Under the pieces are notes generated by a model. The model had not been told where the DNA came from, ran no database searches, and worked only from the letters and a program-made list of their open reading frames with translations. This document shows, in pieces, positions 9,355 through 18,941 of a DNA stretch of 64,000 nt. Location of the stretch: contig NZ_NNRK01000034.1 of assembly GCF_002252475.1 (NCBI RefSeq), positions 62,001-126,000 on the forward strand, written 5' to 3'. Position 1 is the stretch's first letter. Each line of letters opens with the position of its first letter. The position numbers and the translations under genes are program-made. This stretch comes from Brucella rhizosphaerae. Lineage in GTDB: Bacteria > Pseudomonadota > Alphaproteobacteria > Rhizobiales > Rhizobiaceae.

Positions 9355-10089
9355 TCAAAGTTTGGAAAACAAACGAAAAATACCCTTCTCATCCGGATGA
9401 TCCGCTATCAATGCGCGTGCGCGCCAATCATCTGGCAAACAGCCAGCAACCCGCTCTGAAATGCACAGAAACGGCGCTTTAGTGTCGAACTTTATATCGA
9501 TTCTCTGCGTCATTTCGACAAACAGCTTCGCCGCGACAGCAGAATAAAGCAGCACCGCGACAAATGGACCTTTGTCGAGCGTGGCTTTGATTTCATTGGC
9601 TGAATAGTCGATTGCCTCGACATCATAAACATCACACACCGCCATGTTGAGGCCTGCCTCTAATACACGGTGCTCGAATATTGGCTGGCGAACGCGTCCC
9701 GCAAGATAAAGAACCTCTGCGCCTTTCGACAGATGCTCCGCCATCTTGGCAGCAAGACGCACAGCGTCACCGCCGCCTTCAATCACTGTGTGGAAGCCTG
9801 CTTCCTGTGCGGCGCGTGCTGTGCCTTCGCCAACAGCAAACAGTGGCAAGGTTTTCAACGGTTCAAGTTGTGCATCTGACACATGACGAAAAGTATTGGA
9901 GCTTGTCACTGCAAGCGCGTCGAACGACTGATTCTTGATTGAGAATTCGAGCGCGACCGTACGGCTGACCGGCAGAGAAACAGGCGAGAACCCAAGATTG
10001 GCAAGCTTTTCCGCCGTCAACGAGGCCGACGGTTCTGGTCGTGTGATCAGAACACGACAGCCGATCACTGTCTTCCGCTGTTCCGCCAA
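9355..10089 (-). CDS. hemD: Uroporphyrinogen-III synthase
   Basis: Closes and inverts ring D of hydroxymethylbilane to give uroporphyrinogen III, in the cytoplasm. The 244 residues show the weakly conserved two-lobed HemD pattern: VLITRPEP near the N-terminus, AVTSSNT at about 60, AVGEGTA at about 85 and LLYSAVAAKLF near 175. The start is TTG at 10089, only two bases after the hemC stop (10092-10094), with GGGAG of the hemC 3' end as ribosome site, so the two are translationally coupled. Low conservation is normal for HemD; position right after hemC makes the call secure. Confidence 0.92.
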   Translation of the reverse strand: MAEQRKTVIGCRVLITRPEPSASLTAEKLANLGFSPVSLPVSRTVALEFSIKNQSFDALAVTSSNTFRHVSDAQLEPLKTLPLFAVGEGTARAAQEAGFHTVIEGGGDAVRLAAKMAEHLSKGAEVLYLAGRVRQPIFEHRVLEAGLNMAVCDVYDVEAIDYSANEIKATLDKGPFVAVLLYSAVAAKLFVEMTQRIDIKFDTKAPFLCISERVAGCLPDDWRARALIADHPDEKGIFRLFSKL

Positions 10090-10091
10090 TG

Positions 10092-11036
10092 TTACTCCCA
10101 GCCCTCAAAGAACTTTGCACCGGCCTGTGCCCGCACGCGCTTGGCCGCATCCGATCCAAGTTCAGCAGCGTCAGAAGCAGAACCTTCTGCCGTCACTTCA
10201 TGTGCCTCACGACCATCCGGCGTCAGGATCATGCCACGGAATGAGACTTTGTCACCGTCAACAATCGCAAGGCCTGCAATCGGCGTGCGGCAGGAGCCAT
10301 CAAGGGTAGCGAGGAATGCGCGTTCGCAGGCCAGCGCCACATGCGTATCGCGATGGGCCAGCGGCTTCAGCAACGCATCGATCTTTTCGTCGCCAATTCG
10401 GCTTTCAATGCCAATAGCGCCCTGCCCCGGTGCAGGCAGGAACGTTTCAGGGTCCAGAATATCGGTAATCACATCGGCAAGGTCCAGACGCTTCAATCCC
10501 GCACAGGCGAGGAATGTGCCATCCACTTCGCCCTCTTCCAGCTTGCGAAGACGTGTCTGGACATTACCACGGAACATCACCACTTGAATGTCGGGACGCA
10601 GACGCTTGATCATGGCCTGCCGCCGCAGCGACGACGAGCCAACCACTGCGCCCTGCGCCAGATCAAGGAAGCGTTTTGATGTACGGCCAACGAAAGCATC
10701 GCGCGGATCTTCGCGTTCAAGAAAAGCAGAAAGATGAAGGCCCTCCGGCAGAACAGTCGGCATATCCTTGGTCGAATGCACTGCAATATCGATGCGGCCA
10801 TCTTTCAGCGCCGCTTCGATCTCTTCGGTAAACAACCCCTTGCCGCCGATCTGCGACAAGGAACGGTCCTGAATGCGATCGCCAGCGGTGGACATCGGTA
10901 CAATTTCGATAGCGTCTTCACTGAAACCATGCGCTTCAATCAGACGGGAGCGTGTTTCATAGACCTGAGCGAGAGCAAGCTTGCTGCCCCGAGTGCCGAT
11001 CTTCAAGCTGCCAATCTTCAAGGATGCTGTTTGCAT
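10092..11036 (-). CDS. hemC: Porphobilinogen deaminase (hydroxymethylbilane synthase)
   Basis: Polymerises four porphobilinogen units into hydroxymethylbilane. The 314 residues include [12 protein letters not shown] near the N-terminus, the active-site region AVHSTKDMP (about 83-91) and the cofactor cysteine in GSCRTPIAG (about C249), which binds the dipyrromethane primer. An in-frame tandem [10 protein letters not shown] sits just after the start, so the N-terminus carries a five-residue duplication; it is harmless-looking, because the fold begins at the second copy. First gene of the haem unit, divergent from tsaD across 74 bases. Confidence 0.96.
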   Translation of the reverse strand: MQTASLKIGSLKIGTRGSKLALAQVYETRSRLIEAHGFSEDAIEIVPMSTAGDRIQDRSLSQIGGKGLFTEEIEAALKDGRIDIAVHSTKDMPTVLPEGLHLSAFLEREDPRDAFVGRTSKRFLDLAQGAVVGSSSLRRQAMIKRLRPDIQVVMFRGNVQTRLRKLEEGEVDGTFLACAGLKRLDLADVITDILDPETFLPAPGQGAIGIESRIGDEKIDALLKPLAHRDTHVALACERAFLATLDGSCRTPIAGLAIVDGDKVSFRGMILTPDGREAHEVTAEGSASDAAELGSDAAKRVRAQAGAKFFEGWE

Positions 11037-11110
11037 ATCGCGCCGTCCATGATACCGGGTTTCCGGAAAATACTATGTAAAGTTTTGAGCCAGGCAGGGT
11101 CTAACCGCAA

Positions 11111-12190
11111 ATGCGCATTCTTGGAATAGAGACAAGTTGCGACGAAACAGCCGCCGCCGTCGTTGAACGCGACGATAACGGTAAAGGCCATATTTTGTCC
11201 AATGTGGTGCTCAGCCAGATCGCCGAACACGAACCCTATGGCGGCGTGGTGCCAGAGATTGCCGCTCGCGCCCATGTCGAAGCCCTCGACCACCTGGTGG
11301 AACGTGCGCTGAAAGACGCCAACCTGACCCTCGATGAAGTCGATGCGATTGCCGCAACAGCCGGTCCCGGTCTCATTGGCGGGCTGATTGTTGGCCTGAT
11401 GACCGCCAAGGCAATGGCTATGGCTGCAAACAAGCCGTTTTATGCGGTCAATCATCTGGAAGGTCACGCGCTTACCGCACGACTGACCGACAATCTGGCA
11501 TTTCCCTATCTGCTGCTGCTTGTTTCAGGCGGTCATACGCAGATGGTTCTCGTGCGTGGCCTTGGCGATTACGAGCGGCTCGGCACAACAATTGATGATG
11601 CTTTGGGTGAAGCTTTCGACAAAACGGCTAAGCTGCTCGGCCTGCCTTACCCCGGCGGTCCAGCCGTTGAGCGCATGGCATTGCAGGGCGACCCCAAGCG
11701 GTTCCCGCTGCCAAGACCACTCAAGGGCGAAGCGCGGCTCGATTTTTCCTTCTCTGGCCTTAAAACTGCTGTACGTCAGACCGCAACGGAGCTTGCTCCG
11801 CTTTCCGATCAGGACGTAGCCGATATCTGCGCATCGTTTCAGGATGCCGTTGCTGACACATTGTCGGATCGCGTCAAGCGCTCGCTCGAACGCTTCAGGC
11901 AAGAGTTTCCCGACTGCGTAACCCCTTCGCTGATCGTTGCAGGCGGCGTTGCAGCTAACAAGACGCTGCGCGCGTCTCTGGAAGCGCTTTGCGAAAAGCA
12001 CGGTTTCAGCTTCATCGCGCCTCCGCTCAATCTTTGTACCGATAATGCGGCGATGATCGCATGGGCGGGAGCTGAACGTGCCGCAACCAAAGGCCCTGAT
12101 TCGCTTAGTCTCGCGCCACGCTCGCGCTGGCCGCTTGATGAGAAATCCGCGCCCATGTTCGGTACCGGACGTCGTGGGGCAAAAGCATGA
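11111..12190 (+). CDS. tsaD: tRNA threonylcarbamoyladenosine synthesis protein TsaD
   Basis: The Kae1/Gcp protein transfers the threonylcarbamoyl group to A37 of ANN-decoding tRNAs with TsaB, TsaE and TsaC. The 359 residues open with [16 protein letters not shown] and contain the metal-binding HVEALDH motif at about 56-62, [10 protein letters not shown] near 137 and a C-terminal [10 protein letters not shown]. The length and motifs are those of an intact enzyme. The stop overlaps the gpsA start as ATGA, an association common in proteobacteria. Confidence 0.96.
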   Translation: MRILGIETSCDETAAAVVERDDNGKGHILSNVVLSQIAEHEPYGGVVPEIAARAHVEALDHLVERALKDANLTLDEVDAIAATAGPGLIGGLIVGLMTAKAMAMAANKPFYAVNHLEGHALTARLTDNLAFPYLLLLVSGGHTQMVLVRGLGDYERLGTTIDDALGEAFDKTAKLLGLPYPGGPAVERMALQGDPKRFPLPRPLKGEARLDFSFSGLKTAVRQTATELAPLSDQDVADICASFQDAVADTLSDRVKRSLERFRQEFPDCVTPSLIVAGGVAANKTLRASLEALCEKHGFSFIAPPLNLCTDNAAMIAWAGAERAATKGPDSLSLAPRSRWPLDEKSAPMFGTGRRGAKA

Positions 12191-13173
12191 GTGAGCGGGC
12201 GAAAATCGCCGTCCTTGGCGGCGGTGCATGGGGTACGGCACTTGCAGCCATGGCAGCCATCAGCGGCCATGACACGTGGCTTTATGCCCGTGATGCCGAA
12301 ACGGTTGAACATATAAACGCTGAGCGCCGCAATCCTGCCTATCTTGGTGAGATCGAATTGCCGGAAGGCATCCAAGCCAGCACCGATGCCCAGGCCGCTT
12401 TCCGAAATGCCGATATCGTTCTTGTCGTCGTTCCGGCACAGGTCATGCGCAAAGGACTTCTGGAATTAAGCGGCCTTATTCCGCAATCAGCACCCGTCAT
12501 TTTGTGTGCCAAAGGCATTGAGCGCGAGACCGGGCGACTGATGTCGGAAGTGGTGGCGGAAGTTCTGCCCAATCACACAATCGGCGCGCTTTCCGGTCCG
12601 AGTTTCGCAACCGATGTGGCGCGCGGCCTGCCAACAGCCGTGACGATTGCTTGCGAAGATGCAGCGATAGCAGACCGACTTGCGGCAACGCTTTCAGGCC
12701 CTGCTTTTCGCTGTTATTCGACGACTGATCTTAAAGGCGTTGAAATTGGCGGCGCGCTTAAAAACGTTCTGGCTTTGGCCGCAGGTGCTGCCATCGGGCG
12801 CGGCTATGGTGCCAGCGCTCAGGCAGCACTCGTCACGCGTGGTTTTGCAGAATTGCGTCGTATCGGGCAGGCCATGGGTGCAAAACCTGAAACGATCATG
12901 GGGCTTTCAGGCCTCGGCGATCTGATGCTGACCTGTTCTTCATCGCAATCGCGCAATTATTCCTATGGGCTTGCGATCGGACGCGGTGAAGACCTTTCCA
13001 ATCGACCATTGGCTGAAGGCGTGGCAACGGCCCCAATCGCTGCCGAACTTTGCGAGAAATACGCGATCCCTGCGCCAATTATTACGGCTGTTGCAGCGCT
13101 TCTTGCCGGAACAATCACGATTGATGAGGCCGTTACAGCCCTTCTCAACCGACCACTCAAAACCGAGGATTAA
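12187..13173 (+). CDS. gpsA: Glycerol-3-phosphate dehydrogenase [NAD(P)+]
   Basis: Reduces dihydroxyacetone phosphate to sn-glycerol 3-phosphate for phospholipid synthesis. The 328 residues begin with the Rossmann motif [10 protein letters not shown] (about 9-18) and carry [12 protein letters not shown] near 136. The catalytic lysine region [13 protein letters not shown] is at about 188-200. The start overlaps the tsaD stop by four bases (ATGA). A palindromic repeat copy begins immediately at the stop codon, separating it from the YciI gene. Confidence 0.96.
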   Translation: MSERAKIAVLGGGAWGTALAAMAAISGHDTWLYARDAETVEHINAERRNPAYLGEIELPEGIQASTDAQAAFRNADIVLVVVPAQVMRKGLLELSGLIPQSAPVILCAKGIERETGRLMSEVVAEVLPNHTIGALSGPSFATDVARGLPTAVTIACEDAAIADRLAATLSGPAFRCYSTTDLKGVEIGGALKNVLALAAGAAIGRGYGASAQAALVTRGFAELRRIGQAMGAKPETIMGLSGLGDLMLTCSSSQSRNYSYGLAIGRGEDLSNRPLAEGVATAPIAAELCEKYAIPAPIITAVAALLAGTITIDEAVTALLNRPLKTED

Positions 13174-13224
13174 AGCATTTCCAACAAAAGTGCGAAGCGG
13201 TTTTGTGTAGGATAATGCTCAAAC
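13172..13224. repeat. Dispersed intergenic palindromic repeat, copy b
   Basis: AAAGCATTTCCAACAAAAG to GGATAATGCTC, with central AGCGGTTTTGTG. It is nearly the same as copy a at 2572. It overlaps the gpsA stop codon and fills the gap before the YciI gene. Confidence 0.75.
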
Positions 13225-13241
13225 AAAAAGGTTAGCGAACA

Positions 13242-13532
13242 ATGCTTTTTGCTCTTCTGTGCAACGACAAGCCCGACCATCTGCAGGTACGCCTTGATAC
13301 GCGCCCGGCCCATCTCGACTATCTCAAGGGTCTTGGCGATGGATTGAAATTCGCGGGTCCCTTCCTTGGTGAAGATGGCAAGCCGAATGGCAGCCTCGTG
13401 GTTGTTGAAGCAGCCGACAAGGCAGAGGCCGAAAAGATCGCCGCCAATGATCCTTATGCACTGGCAGGTCTGTTTGCCGATGTGACCGTGCGCCCGTGGA
13501 ACTGGGCCATCAACAATCCTGCGAACGCTTGA
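13242..13532 (+). CDS. YciI family protein
   Basis: The small 96-residue protein has the YciI ferredoxin-like alpha-beta fold. The conserved DTRPAHLDYL (about 19-28) holds the Asp/His pair characteristic of the family. The middle region GPFLGEDGKPNGSLVVVE and the C-terminal FADVTVRPWNW also fit. The role is unknown for most members. It starts 68 bases after gpsA and ends ten bases before the EVE-domain gene, so it is probably co-transcribed with it. Confidence 0.88.
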   Translation: MLFALLCNDKPDHLQVRLDTRPAHLDYLKGLGDGLKFAGPFLGEDGKPNGSLVVVEAADKAEAEKIAANDPYALAGLFADVTVRPWNWAINNPANA

Positions 13533-13542
13533 AGGTAGCATG

Positions 13543-13971
13543 ATGGCTTACTGGCTGTTTAAGTCCGAACCATTCAAATGGTCATGGGAAATGCAGAAAG
13601 CCCGTGGCGAAAAAGGCGAACAGTGGGACGGCGTGCGCAACTATCTGGCACGCAACAACATGCGCGCCATGAAAATCGGCGACAAAGGCTTCTTCTACCA
13701 TTCCAACGAAGGTCTGGAAGTGGTGGGCATTGTCGAGATCTGCGCCCTTTCGCATCCCGACAGCACCACCGATGATCCGCGCTGGGATTGTGTGGATATC
13801 AAGGCAGTGCGCGATGTGCCGAAGCCTGTCACGCTCAAGGATGTGAAAGCCAATCCAAAGCTCGAAAAGATGGCGCTCGTCACCTCTATGCGCCTTTCGG
13901 TACAACCAGTAACGGAAGATGAATGGATCGAAGTTTGCCGCATGGGCGGGTTGGACATTAAAGATATCTGA
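13543..13971 (+). CDS. EVE domain protein
   Basis: The 142-residue EVE (PUA-like) domain protein starts MAYWLFKSEP and contains the conserved aromatic cage region with GVRNYLARNNMRAMKIGDKGFF and YHSNEG. EVE domains are thought to bind modified nucleic-acid bases. Two adjacent ATGs (13540 and 13543) are available; the second has the better spacing from GAAGG. It lies directly after the YciI gene, an arrangement common in alphaproteobacteria. Confidence 0.92.
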   Translation: MAYWLFKSEPFKWSWEMQKARGEKGEQWDGVRNYLARNNMRAMKIGDKGFFYHSNEGLEVVGIVEICALSHPDSTTDDPRWDCVDIKAVRDVPKPVTLKDVKANPKLEKMALVTSMRLSVQPVTEDEWIEVCRMGGLDIKDI

Positions 13972-14020
13972 TGCATGTCTTTATCCCAAAACCGGTTTCC
14001 TCTTTTGGGAGACATGCTTG
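13971..14020. repeat. Dispersed intergenic palindromic repeat, diverged copy
   Basis: ATGCATGTCTTTATCCCAAA with AACCGGTTTCC in the centre and GGGAGACATGCTT at the end. The arms GCATGTC/GACATGC and CCCAAAA/TTTTGGG are inverted. It fills the whole gap between the EVE gene and the methyltransferase start, so the next gene's ribosome site lies inside or right beside it. Confidence 0.65.
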
Positions 14021-14677
14021 ATGCTCGATCCGGCACAGAAGAGCACGCGTGATTTCATATTGGCCAATACTGGCCTGCAAGCGCCGCCCCATGTGCCGGA
14101 AATCGAACTCCATCTGGCCGATGAAGCCCACGACCTCTGGCACAGAACTGAGGAGGAACTGGCAACCATCGGCCTGCCCCCGCCTTTCTGGGCTTTTGCC
14201 TGGGCGGGCGGACAGGGTGTTGCGCGCTATATTCTCGATCATCCAAATGCCGTTGCGGGCAGAACCGTGCTGGATTTCGCGTCGGGCTCAGGACTGGTTG
14301 CTATTGCATCGATGAAGGCAGGCGCTACAAGCGTTATCGCCTCAGATATAGATCCCTTCGCGCTTCCGGCGATTGCTATCAATGCAGCCGCAAACAGTGT
14401 TGCCATCACACCGACACTCACCGATCTGATCGATCAGGATCATGGCTGGGATGTGGTGCTTGCAGGTGATGTTTTTTATGAAAAGCCGCTCGCTGATCGC
14501 CTGATCCCATGGTTTTCAAAGCTCTCAGCGCGTGGTGCCCGCATCATTGTTGGTGATCCGGGCCGCGCCTATCTGCCGAAAGAGCGACTGGAACAACTCG
14601 CCGTCTATACAGTGCCTGTTACGCGTGCGCTTGAGGATGCTGAGGTCAAGCGCACAACGGTTTGGGCATTTATTTAA
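14021..14677 (+). CDS. Class I SAM-dependent methyltransferase (Nnt1/ETFB-lysine MTase-like)
   Basis: The 218-residue enzyme starts at ATG 14021 (MLDPAQK). Motif I is VLDFASGSGLVAIASMKAGA (about 83-102), followed by ASDIDPFAL (motif II acid) and WDVVLAGDVFYE with an aromatic at the post-motif. The N-terminal PPFWAFAWAGGQ is typical of COG3897, a family that includes nicotinamide N-methyltransferase-like proteins and the mitochondrial ETFB-lysine methyltransferase. The latter target is plausible in alphaproteobacteria but unproven here. It is the last gene of the rightward run and meets the DMT gene tail to tail (stops adjacent). Confidence 0.88.
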   Translation: MLDPAQKSTRDFILANTGLQAPPHVPEIELHLADEAHDLWHRTEEELATIGLPPPFWAFAWAGGQGVARYILDHPNAVAGRTVLDFASGSGLVAIASMKAGATSVIASDIDPFALPAIAINAAANSVAITPTLTDLIDQDHGWDVVLAGDVFYEKPLADRLIPWFSKLSARGARIIVGDPGRAYLPKERLEQLAVYTVPVTRALEDAEVKRTTVWAFI

Positions 14678-15535
14678 TCAAGCAAATTTTTTCGCACCCG
14701 CTACACAAAGCACAACCACGCCAGCGGTCAGCACCATACCCATACTGACTGGTTCACCGGCAATGGATGCTGCCAGCATCAGGCCGAAGAACGGTTGCAG
14801 AAGCTGGAGCTGTCCAACGGTGGCTGCACCGCCCTGTGCAAGCCCGCGATACCAGAAAAAGAAGCCAATCAGCATTGAAAACAGCGTGACATAGGCAAGC
14901 CCGCCCCATGCCATCGCGCCAATGCCAGACCATACTGCAGGACGCGTCAGAATGCTGAATGGCAGCATCACCGGCAGCGAAAAGACCAGCGCCCAGCAGA
15001 TCACCTGCCAGCCACCCAGCCTGCGCGAGAGGCTGGCACCTTCCGCATAGCCAAGTCCGCAGACAATGATTGCACCCAGCATCAACACATCGCCGAGCAG
15101 TGTGGACTGACTGCCCTGCCCATAAGCGTAGGATGCAACGATGAGACCGCCTGCGACCGAAAACAACCAGAACATCGGACGAGGATTTTCACCCCCGCGC
15201 AGCACGGCAAATAATGCCGTCGACAATGGCAGCAGGCCGATAAAGACGATCGCATGCGCTGAGGTCATATGTTGCAGCGCTATACCGGTCAGCAATGGAA
15301 AACCAACAACGACACCAAGTGCCACAATGATCAGCGAAAGAACGTCTTTGCGACGCGGAAAAGGTTCACGGAAAGCGAGCAGAAGTATCAAGCCCAGAAG
15401 CCCGGCAATCGTCGCTCGCGCCATGGTCAGAAAAGTCGGATCGATATCGATGACCGCCAGACGCGTTGCGGGCAAGGACCCGCTAAAAATCAGAACCCCC
15501 AGAAATCCATTAATCCAACCCGCGGTCTTGTTCAT
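14678..15535 (-). CDS. DMT superfamily (EamA) transporter
   Basis: About 285 residues and ten membrane spans in two EamA repeats, typical of drug/metabolite exporters. The start ATG at 15535 (MNKTAGW) follows AAAAGACAGA; a TTG 33 bases upstream is also in frame but less likely. It is divergent from the MocR-type regulator at 15764, a common arrangement in which the regulator controls the transporter (inference). Substrate unknown; amino-acid-like compounds are plausible given the aminotransferase domain of the regulator. Confidence 0.85.
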   Translation of the reverse strand: MNKTAGWINGFLGVLIFSGSLPATRLAVIDIDPTFLTMARATIAGLLGLILLLAFREPFPRRKDVLSLIIVALGVVVGFPLLTGIALQHMTSAHAIVFIGLLPLSTALFAVLRGGENPRPMFWLFSVAGGLIVASYAYGQGSQSTLLGDVLMLGAIIVCGLGYAEGASLSRRLGGWQVICWALVFSLPVMLPFSILTRPAVWSGIGAMAWGGLAYVTLFSMLIGFFFWYRGLAQGGAATVGQLQLLQPFFGLMLAASIAGEPVSMGMVLTAGVVVLCVAGAKKFA

Positions 15536-15566
15536 TCTGTCTTTTCGGCCTTCTAATAACTCATGC

Positions 15567-15616
15567 AAAGCATTCCCAGCGTAACGGCATGCGGTTTACG
15601 TTGGATAATGCGTGAA
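15567..15616. repeat. Dispersed intergenic palindromic repeat, diverged copy
   Basis: AAAGCATTCCCAGCG at one end, GGATAATGCGTG at the other and GCATGCGGTTTACG centrally. It shares the frame of copies a and b (AAGCATT ... ATAATGC). It lies in the DMT/MocR divergent gap close to the DMT start. Confidence 0.55.
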
Positions 15617-15737
15617 AACAAACAATTGAAGCAGTTCCTACAATTCCGTTTTGGTTGAAACCGCTCTAGATGATTCCGGTACAGTGCCGCGAATTCGGCT
15701 AAATAATCAGAGACAATTACCGGACAATTTTGGTAAA

Positions 15738-15763
15738 CTGTACTGATACAAAGGATAGTACAG
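15738..15763. promoter_or_regulatory. Candidate MocR operator in the divergent promoter region
   Basis: The perfect 7-bp inverted arms CTGTACT (15738-15744) and AGTACAG (15757-15763) abut the start codon of the MocR-type gene. A third GTACAG occurs at 15679-15684. The spacing suggests an autoregulatory binding site that could also control the divergent DMT gene (inference). Confidence 0.5.
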
Positions 15764-17245
15764 ATGATTTCGACAGGCCTTTTACGCAGCCTTGAGGCTG
15801 TAGAGGCCGCCTATCTCGGCGGACAAAGCGAGCGCAGCGATGAAAAAGCCGCGCCCGAAAAAATGCCGCTCGTTGAAAAGGTCATGACCATCATTCGGGA
15901 TCGTATAGCGGCGATGAGCCTTGCTCCGGGTGCGCGTCTGCCGTCGATACGCCGTTTGGCCGAAACCATGCATGTTTCGAAATCTACTGTCGTGGAAGCT
16001 TATGACCGTCTGGTCGCGGAAGGCATCATCCAGTCACGCCGTGGTGCCGGTTTCTATGTTTCCGATCGTGCGCGCCAGCCCTTTACGCTTGCGGATGTTG
16101 CTCCGCACAAGGACCGGCAGATCGATCCTTTCTGGGTCATGCGCCAATCGCTGGAAGCTGAAAGCAAGACCTATAAACCCGGTTGCGGTTGGTTGCCCGA
16201 TGAATGGCTGCCATTGGAAGGCATTCGCCGTGCCATGCGCACCATCGCGCGCGATGAAGACAGCAATCTGGTTGCTTATGGCGAGCCTCTCGGCTTTCGC
16301 CCGCTGCGCAATCATCTGGCGCGCAGATTGTCTGAGCAGGGCATCGATATTTCCGGCGGCGACATATTGCTGACCGATTCCGGCACACATGCCATTGATC
16401 TCATCTGTCGCTTCCTGTTGCAGCCCGGCGATACCGTACTGGTGGACGATCCCTGCTATTTCAATTTTCAGGCGTCACTGCTTTCCCATCGCGTCAAGCT
16501 CATCGGCATCCCCTATACCCAAACTGGCCCCGATCTTGAAGCTTTCGCAAATGCAGCCGCTGAACACGCCCCCAAACTCTATATTTCCAATGCAGGTCTG
16601 CACAATCCGACAGGTGGAACCATGGCACCCGCCACGGCGCACCGTTTGCTGAAGCTCGCGGAACTGCATGATATCAAGCTGGTGGAAGACAATATCTTCG
16701 GCGATTTCCATCCTTCACCCACACCGCTTCTGGCTGAACTCGACGGCTTTGATCGCGTGCTGCATATCGGCAGTTTCTCCAAAACCCTCTCGGCTGCAGC
16801 ACGTGTCGGCTACATTGCCGGCCGCCGTGACTGGATCGATGGCCTCACCGATCTGAAGCTCGCCACCTCTTTCAGCAGCAATGTTCTGTCGGCCCAGATC
16901 GTGCATGCGCTTCTGACCGACGGTACCTATCGCCGCCACATTGACAGTCTGCGTGCAAAGCTTGCCGATGCCATGACCATGACCGCAAAACGGCTCAGGG
17001 CAACCGGACTTGAACTCTGGACCGAGCCGCAAGGCGGTGTCTTTCTATGGGCAAGACTGCCCGAAGGCATGGATTCCGGTCAGATTGCCCGTTATGCGCT
17101 CGAAAAGGGTGTCGTTCTCGCACCCGGCGACGTCTTCAGCCCGTCCCGCAGTGCAACACGCTATCTGCGGTTCAATGTTGCGCAATCAACGGAACCCTAT
17201 ATCTTTGCCGTTCTGAGCGATGCGATGCGCGAAGCATCGACATGA
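15764..17245 (+). CDS. MocR-type regulator: GntR HTH fused to PLP aminotransferase domain
   Basis: The 493 residues contain an N-terminal winged helix of the GntR class (about 35-105, with SIRRLAETMHVSKSTVVEAYDRL). A fold-type I aminotransferase domain follows (about 120-490). The expected PLP lysine lies in SFSKTLSAAARVGY (about residue 344), with NAGLHNPTG and the DDPCYFNF region upstream. MocR proteins sense amino acids, vitamers or amines through PLP chemistry and usually regulate a neighbouring gene. The divergent DMT transporter is the obvious target (inference). The ATG lies directly after the GTACAG repeat. Confidence 0.9.
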   Translation: MISTGLLRSLEAVEAAYLGGQSERSDEKAAPEKMPLVEKVMTIIRDRIAAMSLAPGARLPSIRRLAETMHVSKSTVVEAYDRLVAEGIIQSRRGAGFYVSDRARQPFTLADVAPHKDRQIDPFWVMRQSLEAESKTYKPGCGWLPDEWLPLEGIRRAMRTIARDEDSNLVAYGEPLGFRPLRNHLARRLSEQGIDISGGDILLTDSGTHAIDLICRFLLQPGDTVLVDDPCYFNFQASLLSHRVKLIGIPYTQTGPDLEAFANAAAEHAPKLYISNAGLHNPTGGTMAPATAHRLLKLAELHDIKLVEDNIFGDFHPSPTPLLAELDGFDRVLHIGSFSKTLSAAARVGYIAGRRDWIDGLTDLKLATSFSSNVLSAQIVHALLTDGTYRRHIDSLRAKLADAMTMTAKRLRATGLELWTEPQGGVFLWARLPEGMDSGQIARYALEKGVVLAPGDVFSPSRSATRYLRFNVAQSTEPYIFAVLSDAMREAST

Positions 17246-17360
17246 TTGCATTAACCCGTTCACGTCGAAAACAACTTCAACCAAAAACCATGCAGTCAGT
17301 CGCCCCCTGAGGGATATACTCGCCCCCTGTCTTTGAGGAGAGACATCGGGAGGGATCAAC

Positions 17361-18854
17361 GTGAATACACACCCAACCGGGATGGTGGCCAGTCCACGTC
17401 CCGAAGATGAAAAACTATCTGTTGCGGCCAATCTCGCTTATGGCTTTCAGCATGTTCTGACCATGTATGGCGGTATTGTTGCGGTACCGCTCATCATCGG
17501 TCAGGCAGCAGGTCTGACGCCCAGCGAGATCGGCCTGCTGATTACTGCATCGCTTTTTGCGGGCGGCGTCGCAACCGTTCTGCAAACAATCGGCATTCCG
17601 TTCTTCGGTTGCCAGCTTCCACTGGTTCAGGGCGTATCGTTCGCAGGCGTTGCCACGATGGTCGCCATCGTCACGTCTGCTCAAACGGGCGAGGTCGGGA
17701 TACAGCTCATACTCGGCGCGGTGATGGCCGCATCCCTGATCGGCTTTCTCATCACGCCGATATTTTCACGCGTCACGCGGTTCTTTCCACCACTTGTCAC
17801 CGGTATTGTGATTACGACCATCGGCCTCACATTGATGCCGGTTGCCGCACGCTGGGCAATGGGCGGGAACAGCAAGGCGCCAGATTTCGGCAGTATGGGT
17901 AATATCGGCCTTGCCGGACTCACCCTTTTGATCGTGCTTTTGCTGAGCAAGGTCGGTAATGCCACGATTTCACGTCTTTCGATCCTGCTCGCCATGGTCA
18001 TTGGTACAGGGATTGCATGGGCGATGGGTATGACCGACTTTTCCCGCGTATCTGAAGGGCCGGTGATGGCGTTGCCTGAAATCTTCCATTTCGGATGGCC
18101 GATTTTCAGCATTGCTGCCACACTGTCGATGTTCATCGTCATCATCGTAACGCTGGTGGAAACTTCTGCCGATATTCTGGCAGTTGGCGACATTCTGGAA
18201 ACCAAGGTTGATTCCCGCCGCCTGGGCGACGGCCTGCGTGCCGATATGGCATCAAGCATTCTGGCACCCGTCGTTGGCTCTTTCACACAAAGCGCATTCG
18301 CACAGAATGTTGGCCTTGTGGCCGTAACCGGTGTGAAAAGCCGTTATGTGGTGGCAACAGGCGGTCTCATTCTGATCACGCTCGGTCTTCTGCCTGTGAT
18401 GGGACGCGTGATTGCCTGTGTGCCGCCTGCGGTGCTGGGTGGTGCCGGTATCGTGCTGTTCGGTACGGTCGCCGCAAGCGGCATCCGTACGCTTTCAAAG
18501 GTCGATTATCAGAACAACATCAATCTGATCATTGTGGCGACTTCCATCGGCTTCGGCATGATCCCGATCGCAGCACCAGAATTCTACCATCAGTTCCCGG
18601 CCTGGTTTGAAACCATTTTCCATTCTGGCATCAGCTCTGCCGCTTTGATGGCAATCGCACTCAACCTGATGTTCAACGAATTCAAAGGTGGGAATTCAGA
18701 CCAGATGTCAGTTTTTGCGGAAGGCACAGAGCGCATCATTCGTCACCATCAGATCGCAGAACTGCATGACGGCGACTATATCCAGAACGGTAAGCTCTAC
18801 GATGCCGAGGGCAACGAGGTTAAAATCGTGCCAGCAGCTGCGGCAGCACACTAG
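17361..18854 (+). CDS. NCS2 family nucleobase (xanthine/uracil) permease
   Basis: The 497 residues have about 12-14 membrane segments. NCS2 signatures are present: GFQHVLTMYGGIVAVPLII near 29-47, QLPLVQGVSFAG near 92 and QSAFAQNVGLVAVTGVKSRYV at about 312-332. The QNVG sequence (NxG motif) fits the xanthine/uric acid branch more than UraA uracil carriers, but specificity is inferred. AGGAG precedes the gene and there is no purine gene beside it. A diverged repeat copy follows the stop. Confidence 0.88.
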   Translation: MNTHPTGMVASPRPEDEKLSVAANLAYGFQHVLTMYGGIVAVPLIIGQAAGLTPSEIGLLITASLFAGGVATVLQTIGIPFFGCQLPLVQGVSFAGVATMVAIVTSAQTGEVGIQLILGAVMAASLIGFLITPIFSRVTRFFPPLVTGIVITTIGLTLMPVAARWAMGGNSKAPDFGSMGNIGLAGLTLLIVLLLSKVGNATISRLSILLAMVIGTGIAWAMGMTDFSRVSEGPVMALPEIFHFGWPIFSIAATLSMFIVIIVTLVETSADILAVGDILETKVDSRRLGDGLRADMASSILAPVVGSFTQSAFAQNVGLVAVTGVKSRYVVATGGLILITLGLLPVMGRVIACVPPAVLGGAGIVLFGTVAASGIRTLSKVDYQNNINLIIVATSIGFGMIPIAAPEFYHQFPAWFETIFHSGISSAALMAIALNLMFNEFKGGNSDQMSVFAEGTERIIRHHQIAELHDGDYIQNGKLYDAEGNEVKIVPAAAAAH

Positions 18855-18901
18855 AGCGCATCCCATAAAGTTTGAAACGGCTTTCGGACAAGATCCGCGT
18901 T
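18853..18901. repeat. Dispersed intergenic palindromic repeat, AGAGC subtype
   Basis: AGAGCGCATCCCATAAAGT, then GAAACGGCTTTCGGACAAG and ATCCGCG. It follows the rhizobial consensus layout of a GCATGATCC-like left end, an AAACGG(T/C)TTTCGG centre and a GATCxxGC-like right end. It starts directly after the permease stop codon. Confidence 0.65.
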
Positions 18902-18941
18902 GGCCCTGAACTCAATTACGATTTCAGGGCCGACGCACTAA

